Source: Actinomycetota bacterium (GTDB taxonomy: Bacteria; Actinomycetota; Geothermincolia; Geothermincolales; RBG-13-55-18). Taken from it: a stretch of 36,105 nt of DNA. Of this stretch, positions 24,941 to 34,248 are shown in pieces; position 1 is the first letter of the stretch; each line of letters starts with the position of its first letter. The stretch spans positions 1 through 36,105 of the forward strand of contig JACIXB010000026.1 in the NCBI GenBank assembly GCA_014360685.1, given 5' to 3'. A program made the position numbers and the translations under genes. The notes beneath the pieces were generated by a model, which did not search any database, was not told where the DNA came from, and saw only the letters and a list, made by a program, of their open reading frames with translations.

Positions 24941-25816
24941 TCACAAGCTACTTCTTTTGGCGATCATATCAGCTATCAGGCCAAGCACAAGGACCTGTAG
25001 TCCTCCGAGCAGTAATACCACCGTACTGCTAGTGATGTGCCAGTCGTAACGGAGGATGTCGGCGATCAGTTTTCCGAAACCCGTGATCAGCAGAAGCGCG
25101 GCTAGCGGGAGGAATATCTTGAGGGGGTTGAACCAGGCCATGGTGCGGAATATGGTCATGACATAGCTCCAGGTATCCCGAATCGGATGAAAGGTGGATT
25201 TTCCCTTGCGCGGATAATAGTCTATGGGAACATACTTGATCGCGCGGCCATCGTTGAGAAAGGCCAGGGTTATGGTGCTCACCCAGGAGTGCCCATGGGG
25301 CAACATGTGGAGATAGGGGAGCAAGGCCTCCCGCTTGATGGCCCGCATCCCCGAGTTGAGGTCCGGAATCCGCATGCCGGTGACGAACTCCGCCAGCTTG
25401 CGTATGAGGAACTTGGCTGGCACGCGAAGGAACTTCATGGTCCCCGCCTCCCGGGTTCTTGCGCCCACAACCATGTCGCATCCCTCGAGCTCTCTCACCA
25501 GACGGGGGATGTCCTGTACGGGATAGGTGCCGTCACCGTCAGTGATAACTACTATATCGCCCGAAGCCGCCATTATACCCGTATTCCTCGCCCGTCCTCC
25601 CCCCATGTTGTAGGGGTGGCGGATGAGCTTCACCCCGGGAAAGGAGGAGACGATCTCCGCGGTTCGGTCTTGGGACCCGTCTTCCACGACAATGATCTCC
25701 CAGCGGCACGTTTCAACCCGAAGGGTTTCAATTATCTTGCGCAGGTCATCCCCGATGGCCTTCTCCTCGTTATAGGCCGGGATGACCACGCTTATCATCG
25801 ATTCTTGGTTAATCAT
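24941..25816 (-). CDS. Family 2 glycosyltransferase, polyprenol-phosphate-mannose synthase type
   Basis: The protein has 291 residues from the ATG at 25814-25816, which overlaps the oxidoreductase stop by 8 bp. The GT-A domain shows VVIPAYNEE, EDGSQDRT, the metal-binding DGDGTYP and DLNSGMRAIKR. Two hydrophobic C-terminal helices follow. This matches enzymes that load a sugar onto polyprenyl phosphate (DPM1/GtrB type) on the cytoplasmic face. Such lipid-linked sugars are donors for GT39/GT83-type membrane transferases like the one at 32028-33623. The sugar is not known. Confidence 0.85.
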   Translation of the reverse strand: MINQESMISVVIPAYNEEKAIGDDLRKIIETLRVETCRWEIIVVEDGSQDRTAEIVSSFPGVKLIRHPYNMGGGRARNTGIMAASGDIVVITDGDGTYPVQDIPRLVRELEGCDMVVGARTREAGTMKFLRVPAKFLIRKLAEFVTGMRIPDLNSGMRAIKREALLPYLHMLPHGHSWVSTITLAFLNDGRAIKYVPIDYYPRKGKSTFHPIRDTWSYVMTIFRTMAWFNPLKIFLPLAALLLITGFGKLIADILRYDWHITSSTVVLLLGGLQVLVLGLIADMIAKRSSL

Positions 25817-26837
25817 TTCTTTCCCCGCCACCTCGGAGAAAAGTTCCACCGGATCCCGCCGGTGAATGGCAGATTATAAGCTCCCCCGGCTTGTTCGTGC
25901 ACAGCTCGGCGATCTCCAGCGCCCGTAAGGCGTCAGAAAGGGATATGGGAAATTCCCTCCCATCTAATATGCAATCCAGGAAAATCTTTATCTCCGTCTC
26001 CAGAGGTTCTTCCTGGACTATAGGAATTTCCGAAGCAAGGCAGGTGTTTCCATCTCGTCCTTTTCTGTACAAGCGAACCTTCCTGTGAAATAGATCGCCT
26101 TCGATGAAATCGGTCGAGCCGGCTATCTGTATCTTTCTGACTTTGAACGGCGTGATCCAGTTAACCGTTAACTGCCCCAGGATGCCGTTTTCCATCCTGA
26201 AGGCCAAAATACCTATATCCTCCCTGTCGCGGCAGATATCCTCTTTAGCGCCCTCGCCGGCCACCAGAGAATATAGAGATGCTATCTCCTTTCCGGTGAG
26301 GTAGCGCAGTAGGTCTATATCGTGTATCCCCATGTCCTTTATTACTCCCACGTCCTTTATCCGCGGGGGCTTCGGACCCACCCGCACGATATCTATGGAT
26401 ATCACTTCATCCACATCAAGGATTTCTTTTAAGACCCGCACGACGGGGTTGAACCTCTCCACATGACCCACCATAATCCTTACGCCGTTTAGCTGGCTTT
26501 CCAGGATTATCTTCTCCGCTTGCGACAGGTCTGCAGCCAGAGGCTTCTCCAGAAGGATATGGCAACCCGCGCGCGCGCATTTGGAAACAGCTTCGTGATG
26601 CCCGCTGGCGGGAACGGCAATGCTTACCACGTCGATCCCGGAATCCAGAAGATGCTCAAGATCATGGAAGGCGACGGTCCCGAATTTTTCGGCAACCAGC
26701 GCCGCCCGCCGGTAATCCACGTCACACACCCCAACCAGCTCCACGTCCGGAAGGCAGCTGTATATTCTGGCGTGGTTCTCCCCCATGGAACCCACGCCCA
26801 CCACTCCAGCACGAAGCGTGCTTCCTTTCACCGTCAC
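25809..26837 (-). CDS. Gfo/Idh/MocA-family oxidoreductase, WbpB-like
   Basis: This 342-residue protein has the Rossmann motif GVGSMG (14-19), EKP (97-99) and the catalytic-domain MGIHDIDLLRYL. Next to a WbpD-like acetyltransferase and a DegT aminotransferase, it most resembles WbpB/WlbA, which oxidises C3 of UDP-GlcNAc(A) before transamination. The first codon is GTG at 26835-26837. A GTG two codons later, with AGGG placed better, is an alternative. The 3' end overlaps the GT2 start. Confidence 0.82.
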   Translation of the reverse strand: MTVKGSTLRAGVVGVGSMGENHARIYSCLPDVELVGVCDVDYRRAALVAEKFGTVAFHDLEHLLDSGIDVVSIAVPASGHHEAVSKCARAGCHILLEKPLAADLSQAEKIILESQLNGVRIMVGHVERFNPVVRVLKEILDVDEVISIDIVRVGPKPPRIKDVGVIKDMGIHDIDLLRYLTGKEIASLYSLVAGEGAKEDICRDREDIGILAFRMENGILGQLTVNWITPFKVRKIQIAGSTDFIEGDLFHRKVRLYRKGRDGNTCLASEIPIVQEEPLETEIKIFLDCILDGREFPISLSDALRALEIAELCTNKPGELIICHSPAGSGGTFLRGGGERND

Positions 26838-26854
26838 CCTGTTTCTTCCCCTTC

Positions 26855-27610
26855 CTATCCTTCCGGATGGTCCTTTATATCGTTACTCCTGCGCAAGGCA
26901 ACCGCCGGGTTTCCCACCACCACTTCCCCGGCCGGGACGTCCTTGATGACCACCGCCCCGGCGCCCACCACCGCCTCGGGACCTATCTCCACTCCCGGCA
27001 ACAAGGTAGCGTTGGCGCCCACGGATGCCCCCTTCCGGATCACCGGCCCCTTCAATATCACGTCCAACCTCCTGGACATGTACTTGTCATTGGCCGTGCA
27101 TACCTCGGGACCTATGAACACTTGGTCTTCGACGATCATGTCGCCGGTTAGGTGCGTGCCCGTCTGGACCACGCTGCCCTTTCCCACCATCGTATTGCAT
27201 TCCACGGTGACACATCTCCCTATCCTTGCCCCCTCGCCGATGAGGCACCCCTCGCGAACGGCAGCCAGGTCAGCGACCATGGCGTCATCCTTTATCTTCG
27301 TCCCCGCATAGATGACTGCGCTGGTACCTATGACCACTCTGTCCCCGATCACCAGAGGGGCCTGTTCATCCGTCTTGCGGATGCTGGTGGGGCCGGAACG
27401 CGGCTTGCGCCCAAGCACCGCGTTGTCCCCCACATATACCTCGTCCCCGATGACCGTCCCGCAGTGAATGACCACGTTGTTGCCTATTTCGCATCTCTTT
27501 CCTATCCTCACGTTGTCCTGCACTACGCAGTTCATCCCCAGTGACGTTGATGGGTCTATCGACGCCCTCTCGGATATATGAGTGCACAACTCCACGCCAC
27601 CTCCAAACAT
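26855..27610 (-). CDS. Hexapeptide-repeat N-acetyltransferase, WbpD-like (copy 1)
   Basis: The 251-residue protein is almost entirely a left-handed beta-helix (for example IGDEVYVGDNAVLGR, YAGTKIKDDAMVADLA) and ends with the conserved AGEVVVGNPAVALRR. WbpD-type enzymes acetylate the 3-amino group of UDP-sugars using acetyl-CoA. It lies between the oxidoreductase (17 bp) and the aminotransferase. It is similar to the protein at 34957-35676. The start could be the ATG at 27608-27610 or the GTG five codons on, after GGAGG. Confidence 0.85.
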   Translation of the reverse strand: MFGGGVELCTHISERASIDPSTSLGMNCVVQDNVRIGKRCEIGNNVVIHCGTVIGDEVYVGDNAVLGRKPRSGPTSIRKTDEQAPLVIGDRVVIGTSAVIYAGTKIKDDAMVADLAAVREGCLIGEGARIGRCVTVECNTMVGKGSVVQTGTHLTGDMIVEDQVFIGPEVCTANDKYMSRRLDVILKGPVIRKGASVGANATLLPGVEIGPEAVVGAGAVVIKDVPAGEVVVGNPAVALRRSNDIKDHPEG

Positions 27611-27677
27611 CCCGGTTGGAACACCAGTCCTTCCCTCACAGGGACGCCTCCGCCCTTAAAGTAACTGTCTCAGATAC

Positions 27678-28811
27678 TTACCGTTTTTTATTTCCTATCC
27701 CCATCCATTCCTTTAAAACACAAAATATATGTTGAATTTCCTCCGGGGACAATCCGGAATGCATGGGGAGGGAAATCACTTCGTGGCAGGCTAGCCTCGC
27801 CCGCTTACACTCCATGGCCTCGTAGGAATAATCCCTGAAAAGCGGGTGCTCGAAAACAAGTCGCGGGTAATAGATTCCGTAACCCACGTTCCTCCGTAAA
27901 AGAAAATCCGCCAGGTGCTTGCGGTTGCGGTACCTCACCGTATATAGCCCGAAGGCGTGCCGTACTTCCTTTCTCTCCCGGGGGATGACCACATCCGTCG
28001 CTTGGAGCAGCTCTCCATAGGCGGAAGCGAGGGACCTTCTCCTCTCCAGCATCTCGTCCAGATGACGCAGTTTAACCCGAAGGGCGGCGGCCTGTATCTC
28101 ATCCAGGCGGCTGTTGTAGCCCAGTATTGCATACACATTTCCGTCGACGCTTCCATGATCCCGGAGAGCCCGCGCCCTCTCGGCGATCTCCTCGTCGTTG
28201 GTGGCAATGGCTCCTCCGTCACCATAGCCTCCCAGTGTTTTGGTGGGGTAAAAGCTGAAGGCGGCGGCATGTCCCAGAGTACCCACCTTTCTCCCTTTCA
28301 CGTCCGCCCCCAACCCCTGCGCCGCATCTTCTATTACCGCCAACCCATACTCCTCGGCTATTCTTCTCAAATCATCCATGGGAGCCGGATGCCCGTAAAG
28401 ATGTACCGGAATTATGGCCCTCGTCTTCTTGGTCACGCATGCGAGTACCGATTCCGGGTCGAGATTGTAATCCTGCAAGGAGATGTCCGCGAATACCGGC
28501 TTGGCACCGGCATGCAATATGGCCGTGGCCGTGGCAATAAAGGAGAACGGAGTAGTGATCACCTCGTCTCCCGGCCGGATACCGCAGGCGCGTAGGCCGA
28601 TGATCAAGGCATCGGTTCCCGATGCCAGGCCCACCACGTGGCGGACTCCCAGATAGCTGGACAGCTCTTCCTCGAAACGGGCGACCTGGTCTCCTAGTAT
28701 GTAACCTCCGGACTCCAGCACGGTGAGGACTGCCCTGTTTATCTCCTCGGAATACAACCTGTATTCGGCACCCGGATCGAAAACGCTTATAAATTTAGTG
28801 GCTCCCTTCAT
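27678..28811 (-). CDS. DegT/DnrJ/EryC1 (WbpE-like) sugar aminotransferase
   Basis: The protein has 377 residues from the ATG at 28809-28811; the frame extends to an ATG at 28853 that would add 14. It is a fold-type-I PLP enzyme with ASGTDAL, the PLP-binding Asp in IEDAAQG (about 162) and the Schiff-base Lys in SFYPTKTLGGYGDGG (about 191). It transfers an amino group from glutamate to a 3-keto nucleotide sugar. With the adjacent WbpB- and WbpD-like genes it completes the 3-acetamido steps. It starts within 50 bp of the flippase stop. Confidence 0.9.
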   Translation of the reverse strand: MKGATKFISVFDPGAEYRLYSEEINRAVLTVLESGGYILGDQVARFEEELSSYLGVRHVVGLASGTDALIIGLRACGIRPGDEVITTPFSFIATATAILHAGAKPVFADISLQDYNLDPESVLACVTKKTRAIIPVHLYGHPAPMDDLRRIAEEYGLAVIEDAAQGLGADVKGRKVGTLGHAAAFSFYPTKTLGGYGDGGAIATNDEEIAERARALRDHGSVDGNVYAILGYNSRLDEIQAAALRVKLRHLDEMLERRRSLASAYGELLQATDVVIPRERKEVRHAFGLYTVRYRNRKHLADFLLRRNVGYGIYYPRLVFEHPLFRDYSYEAMECKRARLACHEVISLPMHSGLSPEEIQHIFCVLKEWMGIGNKKR

Positions 28812-28856
28812 CTCCTCACCCACAAGACTACCAACCTTAAATCGTAGTCTCATAGA

Positions 28857-30353
28857 TCATATACCCAGTACCACTGATTTAAACGCCGCTTCCATCTCGG
28901 ACCTCTCAATAATACCTGCATTGAACAGCACTATATAATAAACTAGGAAAGCAACCAATGAAAGGGGGATGAAAACCAAGCCATCCCTGGGAATCAGCAG
29001 CAGGGGCAGAAAGCTCAGGCAGCATAAAAGGGTTGTCTTACCTGCCCTTCGCCAATCCCACCACAAGGTGAGTTTGCCCTTTACCGACCTGTAGGACAGA
29101 AAAAACCCGGCAAGGGATACCACGGTCGTGGCCATCGCCCCTCCCCTTATGCCCGCTGCAAGAACCAAGAGGGGAGCGGTTATTATGTCCAGGAAAACTA
29201 CATAAACCAGTGTCCGTACCGCCCTTCGATATTCTCCCGCGGCATAAAGCACGTAGATCAGGAAAACGAAAACGGTCAAAAAGATCATGGCCAGGCTGAG
29301 GATGGAGGTGGTCGTGCCTGCCGGCAGATAAGCCTCCCCGTAGAAGAGGGTTACCAGCTGTCGTCCGTTGACTCCTATGGCCAGCGCGAAGGGCACAGCC
29401 ACGACCATGAAAAAATCGCCGCAAAGGCCGAACAACCTCCGGGTCCTTTGCGAGGTCGTACCTGTACGGAATGAAGAGACTATGGCCGGAAAGGTGGCCA
29501 TGAAGATAGCGGAAAAGAGAAAGAATACCGTCCTGGAAAGGGTGCCTGCGGAGACATAGTATCCAACTTCCGACCCTCCCCGCAGGAAGTTGACCACCCA
29601 GAGATCCAAGTTCAGGACGAAGTTCACCATAAGGGGTACGAGGGCAAATATAAAGGATTTCCTTATTATCTCGGTGACGGGGGTCTTACCTGGCCCTTCC
29701 TCTCCGGGCGCAAGACGGCTTATGGAAACTGCCACACCGAATGGTCGAAACAGTAGAAAACCCACGAGCAATCCGGCCAGAGAGGAGATGATGTTCCCCA
29801 GCAGGGCGCCCCTGACCCCCAGGCCCAATTCCACCAGGACGACCATGCCGCAGACCTTGGAAACGGAATAGGCTATGGAAGCCGCGGCCTGCCGCCTATA
29901 TAAGCGAAATCCGTTCAGGTAACCTAAATACAGCTGGTAAAACCCGATAAACAGCAGGTCAAGGAAGGCAATCAGAAAAAGGAAACCATATTTTCCGCTT
30001 AGCAGGCCGATGACCACAGCGACCCCGGCCAGGGGCGAGAAGAGACCCGCGGTTATCCAGCATTGGGCTTGGAAAAACAAGGACTTCCATGTCGAGAATC
30101 GTTCGGGCCAGCTCTGTATATACTTGACCGCCAAGTTGGAACTTCCGTAGGCGAGAATCTCCACCCAGGTGAGCACGGCGATGATAAACCCGAAAATCCC
30201 GTAATCCAGAGGTCCAAGACGACGGGCCAAATAGACATGGATGACGTAGCCGCACGCCAGGAAAGTCCCTTGGCTAAGCAGAAGAAAAGCCAAACCCCTG
30301 GCTACGGGTTCCCCAACCTCCAGCTTTCTCTGATTCCCCTTTTCCCCTCCCAT
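28857..30353 (-). CDS. Oligosaccharide flippase (Wzx/MATE-like)
   Basis: This 498-residue hydrophobic protein has about 12-14 predicted transmembrane segments and the polysaccharide-biosynthesis (PST/MVF) family look: an early helix with SQGTFLACGYVIHVYLARRL and LGPLDYGIFGF. Such proteins flip undecaprenyl-linked glycans to the outer face of the membrane. It appears to be the first gene of the minus-strand operon flippase-aminotransferase-acetyltransferase-oxidoreductase-GT2. ATG at 30351-30353. The leader may be about 240 nt long. Confidence 0.87.
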   Translation of the reverse strand: MGGEKGNQRKLEVGEPVARGLAFLLLSQGTFLACGYVIHVYLARRLGPLDYGIFGFIIAVLTWVEILAYGSSNLAVKYIQSWPERFSTWKSLFFQAQCWITAGLFSPLAGVAVVIGLLSGKYGFLFLIAFLDLLFIGFYQLYLGYLNGFRLYRRQAAASIAYSVSKVCGMVVLVELGLGVRGALLGNIISSLAGLLVGFLLFRPFGVAVSISRLAPGEEGPGKTPVTEIIRKSFIFALVPLMVNFVLNLDLWVVNFLRGGSEVGYYVSAGTLSRTVFFLFSAIFMATFPAIVSSFRTGTTSQRTRRLFGLCGDFFMVVAVPFALAIGVNGRQLVTLFYGEAYLPAGTTTSILSLAMIFLTVFVFLIYVLYAAGEYRRAVRTLVYVVFLDIITAPLLVLAAGIRGGAMATTVVSLAGFFLSYRSVKGKLTLWWDWRRAGKTTLLCCLSFLPLLLIPRDGLVFIPLSLVAFLVYYIVLFNAGIIERSEMEAAFKSVVLGI

Positions 30354-30599
30354 AGACTTCCTGTTTCCTCCCCCACCCTAAGAATGACCTCTCTTGGCCT
30401 GCACGGCAGGGCTTCCATTTGGTCCGTATCGTCGCGTGCTGCCGCGTTTCCAGCTTCACGCTCGTTCATCATGGTTGGCGGTAATCCCTTACCGGCTTAT
30501 CTTTTCCGCCGGCGATGCAGACGCAGGTTTTCCGGCCGCATTGCTACCTCTGTCTACGTCCCGCGGACATACTTTGCCTCGGAACTCATATAGATATCA

Positions 30600-30605
30600 A
30601 TTATA
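30600..30605 (-). promoter_or_regulatory. Candidate -10 box (TATAAT) of the flippase operon
   Basis: A perfect TATAAT on the minus strand in TGGCTTATAATT, similar to the other two TGCCTTATAATA boxes in the window. Transcription would begin near 30593, leaving a leader of about 240 nt. Confidence 0.45.
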
Positions 30606-30811
30606 AGCCACTCGAAACCCTAAATACTGGGGATGCGAGGTCCCAAAAGGGATGGGAAAAGGTCGGGTGCCGGGGCGAACGTCGATTTTACATTTCGCCC
30701 GCATTGTTGGAGCGTCGCTCCTTCCCTGCCCGTTGCGGGGGCAATCTTCGCTTCGAGGCGATATAAGACCGAAACGGCCCCGCCGCTTTCTCTCACTCAG
30801 GGAAGAAGTAG

Positions 30812-30840
30812 TTGCAAACCCGGGGGCAGGCTGATAAAAA
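30812..30840 (+). promoter_or_regulatory. Candidate promoter of the plus-strand operon
   Basis: TTGCAA (30812-30817), a 17-bp spacer and TAAAAA (30835-30840). Each box matches four of six consensus bases. The epimerase ATG is about 50 bp downstream. Confidence 0.35.
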
Positions 30841-30894
30841 GTCGATAGGCATCTGGCCAAAGACCGGTATTCCCAGGATTCAAGAGGCTTGGAC

Positions 30895-32013
30895 ATGGAA
30901 AAATTGATGGTGGTCATCGGCACCAAGGGGCAATACGTGAAAATGGCCCCCGTTCTTCTGGAAATGGATAGGCGAGGCATCCCCTACGTACTGGTGCATG
31001 CCAACCAGCATCCGCTGATCACCCGGGAGATATCCGATACCTTCGGGCTTCGCCCCCCGGACATGGAGCTCTGGGGCCTGCGGAAGGACATCGCCAAGAG
31101 CACCGAGGCCTTGTCCTGGTTGGCGGGTAACCTGCTGCTCGCCCTCAGGGGAACCCTGAAAGACGGTTCGGAAATACGGCGCATCAAGGACCTTCTGGCC
31201 AAGGATGCCCTGGTAGTCATCCACGGCGACGCCCCCCCGGCCCTCCTGTCCCTCATCCTTGCCAAGCGCTTCCACTTGCGTATCGCCCACGTGGAATCTG
31301 GAGAGCGCACCCACAACCTCCTGTCACCCTTCCCGGAGGAGATAATCCGAAGGCTGGTCGATCGCTACTCGGACCTGCTCTTCGCCGGTTCCCAAAACGC
31401 CTTGGAAAACTTGAAGAGGGAGCGCGTGCAGGGGAGGATAATCGATATCGGGATGAACACCGTTCTTGACGCCGTACGCTTCGTCTTAAAAAACCGAAAA
31501 CACGACGTGCCTTTCGTTCCGCATGAATATGTCCTTGTCTCTCTTCACCGATTCGAGCTCACCAATTCCCGATCGCGCCTCTCCTTTATCCTGGAACTAC
31601 TGGAGAGCCGGCTCGCTACCGAAAAACTGGTCATGACCATGCACGAGTCCACTCGCTGGGGCCTGCAACGCGCGGGATTGCTGGACCGGCTGACCGGCCT
31701 TCCGCACATGAACATACTACCCCTCCTCCCGTACCACGAGTTCATACACCTCATGGCCCAGGCGAAATTCCTGGTAACCGACGGGGGCGGCCCCCAGCAG
31801 GAATCGTACCTCCTGGGAGTTCCTTGCATTGTTATCCGGGAAAGCGTGGAACAAGAGGGGTTCCCCAATGTGTGTGTCTCCGGCTTCGACCCTTCCAGGG
31901 TACGGGAGTTCCTCCTCCGCCTGGATGACTATCGCTTACCGGAAGGGATAGGCCGTTTTGACCATGTCCATCCCTCGAGGACAGTCGTCGACCATATCGA
32001 AAAAGCGGTTTAG
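30895..32013 (+). CDS. UDP-N-acetylglucosamine 2-epimerase-like protein (WecB/WbpI family)
   Basis: The protein has 372 residues from ATG 30895, with AAGAGG 7 nt upstream; TTG 30889 is possible. It is a GT-B-like fold, and the residues that matter in WecB are present: Asp in HGDAPP, Glu in AHVESGERT, Glu in PEEIIR, His in SLHRFE, and the UDP-binding DGGGPQQE. It would turn UDP-GlcNAc, or its 2,3-diacetamido derivative, into the manno form. It is more divergent than housekeeping WecB. Sitting across from WbpB/D/E-like genes, it may be the WbpI step. It begins the plus-strand operon. Confidence 0.82.
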   Translation: MEKLMVVIGTKGQYVKMAPVLLEMDRRGIPYVLVHANQHPLITREISDTFGLRPPDMELWGLRKDIAKSTEALSWLAGNLLLALRGTLKDGSEIRRIKDLLAKDALVVIHGDAPPALLSLILAKRFHLRIAHVESGERTHNLLSPFPEEIIRRLVDRYSDLLFAGSQNALENLKRERVQGRIIDIGMNTVLDAVRFVLKNRKHDVPFVPHEYVLVSLHRFELTNSRSRLSFILELLESRLATEKLVMTMHESTRWGLQRAGLLDRLTGLPHMNILPLLPYHEFIHLMAQAKFLVTDGGGPQQESYLLGVPCIVIRESVEQEGFPNVCVSGFDPSRVREFLLRLDDYRLPEGIGRFDHVHPSRTVVDHIEKAV

Positions 32014-32027
32014 GCTATGGGGAGCAC

Positions 32028-33623
32028 ATGTTGTCGAGGTCATCGATAAAGCGTTTCCTCTCCAAAAGGAAAATCCACCTGTCTTTGCTGATCATCTGGC
32101 TGGTAGTCTTCCTCTTCTACTCCTACCTGGCCTTCGCCGTGCCCCACCGTAATTCTTTCCTTTCTCCCGACGAGAACAACACCTACTGCGTGGCCAAGCA
32201 GATCCGCACGAGGAATACCGTCTACCTCCATTCCCATCTCAACGAAAAGTTGGGGATGAAGATCTTCCGGGGACGACTGTACGTGGAGGCCGGGAAGAAC
32301 AGGTACACGGCGTTCAATTCGCTGGGCCTCTCCTTCCTGGTGGCCGGAGGTATGTACCTTGGGCTAGCCTTTTTCGTAGTTCCCTTCCTGGCTTCCCTGG
32401 GAGCCATAGGCATATACCTGGTGTTGAAAGAGATGGCCGGCGAGCGGGCCGGCCTCATGGCATCGGCACTTTATGGACTACTGCCCACCAACGTCTTCAT
32501 CTCCAACCAGATCCTTGACGCCACCCCCTCCTTCTCCATGTATCTCGTTTCCCTGGGCTGCATCCTGGCGGCCACCAAGCGAAAGTCTGTTTTTCTACCG
32601 GCCATATCCGGAACAGCACTTGGCCTTTGCTTTTTTATCCGGCAAGCGAACGCCATCTACATAATTGCCCTGCTCGCCCTCCTGTTCACCTTGAGAAAAA
32701 AACTTGATATGCGCCAATGGTCAGCCTTCCTTGCCACCGCGGGTACTATGGCCCTTGCCACCATGACCATGAATAAGTTGGTCTACGGAAGCCTTTACCG
32801 CAGTGGGCAGATAGCGGGAAGCAAGGGTGGTCCATTCCAGACCATCTTTCCGAAAATGGATTTCAATGCCGTCCTGAATTCCTTATCCAATCACCTGGTC
32901 GCCTACCTTCCACTCCTGCTGGTGCTGGGGATCGTGGGCTTTGTGCTGGCCTGCAAGGGGAAACCGGGCACCTCCATGAAGGCCTTGAACACGTTCATGG
33001 CTAGCCTAGCCGTCCTGACCGTTGTTTCCTACGCCTCCCGCTCTGGAACCTGGAGTTTCAGCACCTACTCCATCACCTCCTCCATGGCCCGCTACTTTAT
33101 ACCCCTCTTTGCCGTGGTGATCATCTACGCCTCACTCTATCTGGAATATGCCCTCCGACGGGGAAGGAAAACAGCTGTCCTCCTCGTCCTCACCGTGACC
33201 TTGTGCATGTATGCCCTCTTCACCTTCGGCGACCTCGAGTACATGAACCTTCAGAGACTGGTAACGCGTGCCGAGACAATCGGGCAGGCCAAGGCCTCCC
33301 TGCTGGCGAGTTTTGATCAGCCCATCGTCGTCTTCACCAAGCATTGCGATAAAGACCTCTACGATGATGTCCAGGTAGGTCTCTGCTATACCCGGGAGGA
33401 CGTTGCCAGGGAGCCGGACATAAAAGCCCTTTTCCCGATAGTGGATATCGAAAGGGAGGTTCTGCCTGCCATAGACCATCTGCTTGAGGATGGCTATCTG
33501 GTCCTCGCCGCCTCGGACTGTCCGGAGCTTTTAGTCACCTTGACCGAAAGAGGATATAGGACATCCAGATCGGAGGAATACAATTCTCTTTACGTGGTGA
33601 GAAAGAGTGAAAAACAAGAATAG
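32028..33623 (+). CDS. Membrane glycosyltransferase, PMT/ArnT-like (GT39/GT83 type)
   Basis: This 531-residue protein has a first transmembrane helix (about 18-40) followed by an extracytoplasmic loop carrying SPDEN (46-50). This acidic pair matches the catalytic Asp/Glu of the PMT/ArnT/PglK-like GT-C superfamily. About ten more helices follow to about residue 405, then a soluble C-terminal domain of about 120 residues. Such enzymes use polyprenol-linked sugars, which fits the GT2 at 24941-25816. The acceptor is unknown. GGGAG precedes the ATG by 3 nt. Confidence 0.75.
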   Translation: MLSRSSIKRFLSKRKIHLSLLIIWLVVFLFYSYLAFAVPHRNSFLSPDENNTYCVAKQIRTRNTVYLHSHLNEKLGMKIFRGRLYVEAGKNRYTAFNSLGLSFLVAGGMYLGLAFFVVPFLASLGAIGIYLVLKEMAGERAGLMASALYGLLPTNVFISNQILDATPSFSMYLVSLGCILAATKRKSVFLPAISGTALGLCFFIRQANAIYIIALLALLFTLRKKLDMRQWSAFLATAGTMALATMTMNKLVYGSLYRSGQIAGSKGGPFQTIFPKMDFNAVLNSLSNHLVAYLPLLLVLGIVGFVLACKGKPGTSMKALNTFMASLAVLTVVSYASRSGTWSFSTYSITSSMARYFIPLFAVVIIYASLYLEYALRRGRKTAVLLVLTVTLCMYALFTFGDLEYMNLQRLVTRAETIGQAKASLLASFDQPIVVFTKHCDKDLYDDVQVGLCYTREDVAREPDIKALFPIVDIEREVLPAIDHLLEDGYLVLAASDCPELLVTLTERGYRTSRSEEYNSLYVVRKSEKQE

Positions 33624-34227
33624 GCCGTGGTTGCTCCGCCTCATGGCGTCTTCCGCCGTTGTGCTGATTCCCACTTTTATTGTGTTTTATGAAACTCGCG
33701 GTACCGGGTTTTACCGCGTCGTTTTTACGGCATCTCTGGTTCTTTTGGCTCTCCTCTTTCTTTCCGATCATGTTTGTGGCATCCACCCCCTCACCTCTCC
33801 TCACCCCCAAGCCCGTAAAACGGCCGCTCCTCTTTCGAACAAGCCATACCTAACCGCGTTTTCCGTTTTGACGGCCATATCCGCCGTGCTCCTGGGAAAA
33901 GGCATGCTGGCATGGATGAGCGGCACTAGGGCGGCAATATGCGGGCTGCCGTGGGAGGCATCGCTTTTGCTTCTCTTTCTCTCTTCTTTTGTATATGTCC
34001 AGGACGAATGTAGAAATCGGGAGGCCAGCTTGTTCAAGGGGAGGCCGTGGCAAGTGCTTGTTCTCGCTGCGTCCTTGGTGTTTTGTGCTACCTTGGCATC
34101 TATCTTCTGGGTTAAATCGCTAGCCCTGTACACTGCGGTCATGAAGGCGACTTTTTCCCTGACATTGGGTGGCGCGCTCCCTGTTATAATTAGGACAAGG
34201 AAGGCTGGAACTGTTTGGAAAAATTGA
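33607..34227 (+). CDS. Membrane protein of unknown function
   Basis: This 206-residue protein has about six predicted transmembrane segments (roughly 11-28, 38-56, 80-98, 112-130, 145-165 and 172-192). I recognise no family. The GTG start at 33607-33609 overlaps the preceding gene by 17 bp, suggesting coupling; a Met at residue 13 is an alternative start. Base composition is less GC-rich than in the housekeeping block. By context it probably takes part in glycan assembly or membrane organisation, but nothing in the sequence proves it. Confidence 0.6.
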   Translation: MKNKNRPWLLRLMASSAVVLIPTFIVFYETRGTGFYRVVFTASLVLLALLFLSDHVCGIHPLTSPHPQARKTAAPLSNKPYLTAFSVLTAISAVLLGKGMLAWMSGTRAAICGLPWEASLLLLFLSSFVYVQDECRNREASLFKGRPWQVLVLAASLVFCATLASIFWVKSLALYTAVMKATFSLTLGGALPVIIRTRKAGTVWKN

Positions 34228-34248
34228 AGCAATTTCTTGGGAGATGAT

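Larger units (their letters stand above)
30354..30894. other. Divergent intergenic region between the two glycan operons
   Basis: About 540 bp holding both operon promoters. A minus-strand TATAAT lies at 30605-30600 (context GGCTTATAAT). A plus-strand candidate pair lies at 30812-30840. A small GGTAA-TCCC-TTACC hairpin lies near 30479-30493. I compared the leader with c-di-GMP riboswitch motifs and did not find them. No credible gene lies here. Confidence 0.45.

Noticed and set aside
30274..30480. Small minus-strand frame overlapping the flippase start
   Set aside because: It overlaps the flippase start region, has no recognised motif and no supporting ribosome-binding site of its own.
30354..30600. 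Possible c-di-GMP riboswitch in the flippase leader
   Set aside because: A GGTAA/TTACC hairpin and GC stems are present, but the conserved GEMM core and receptor sequences were not found.
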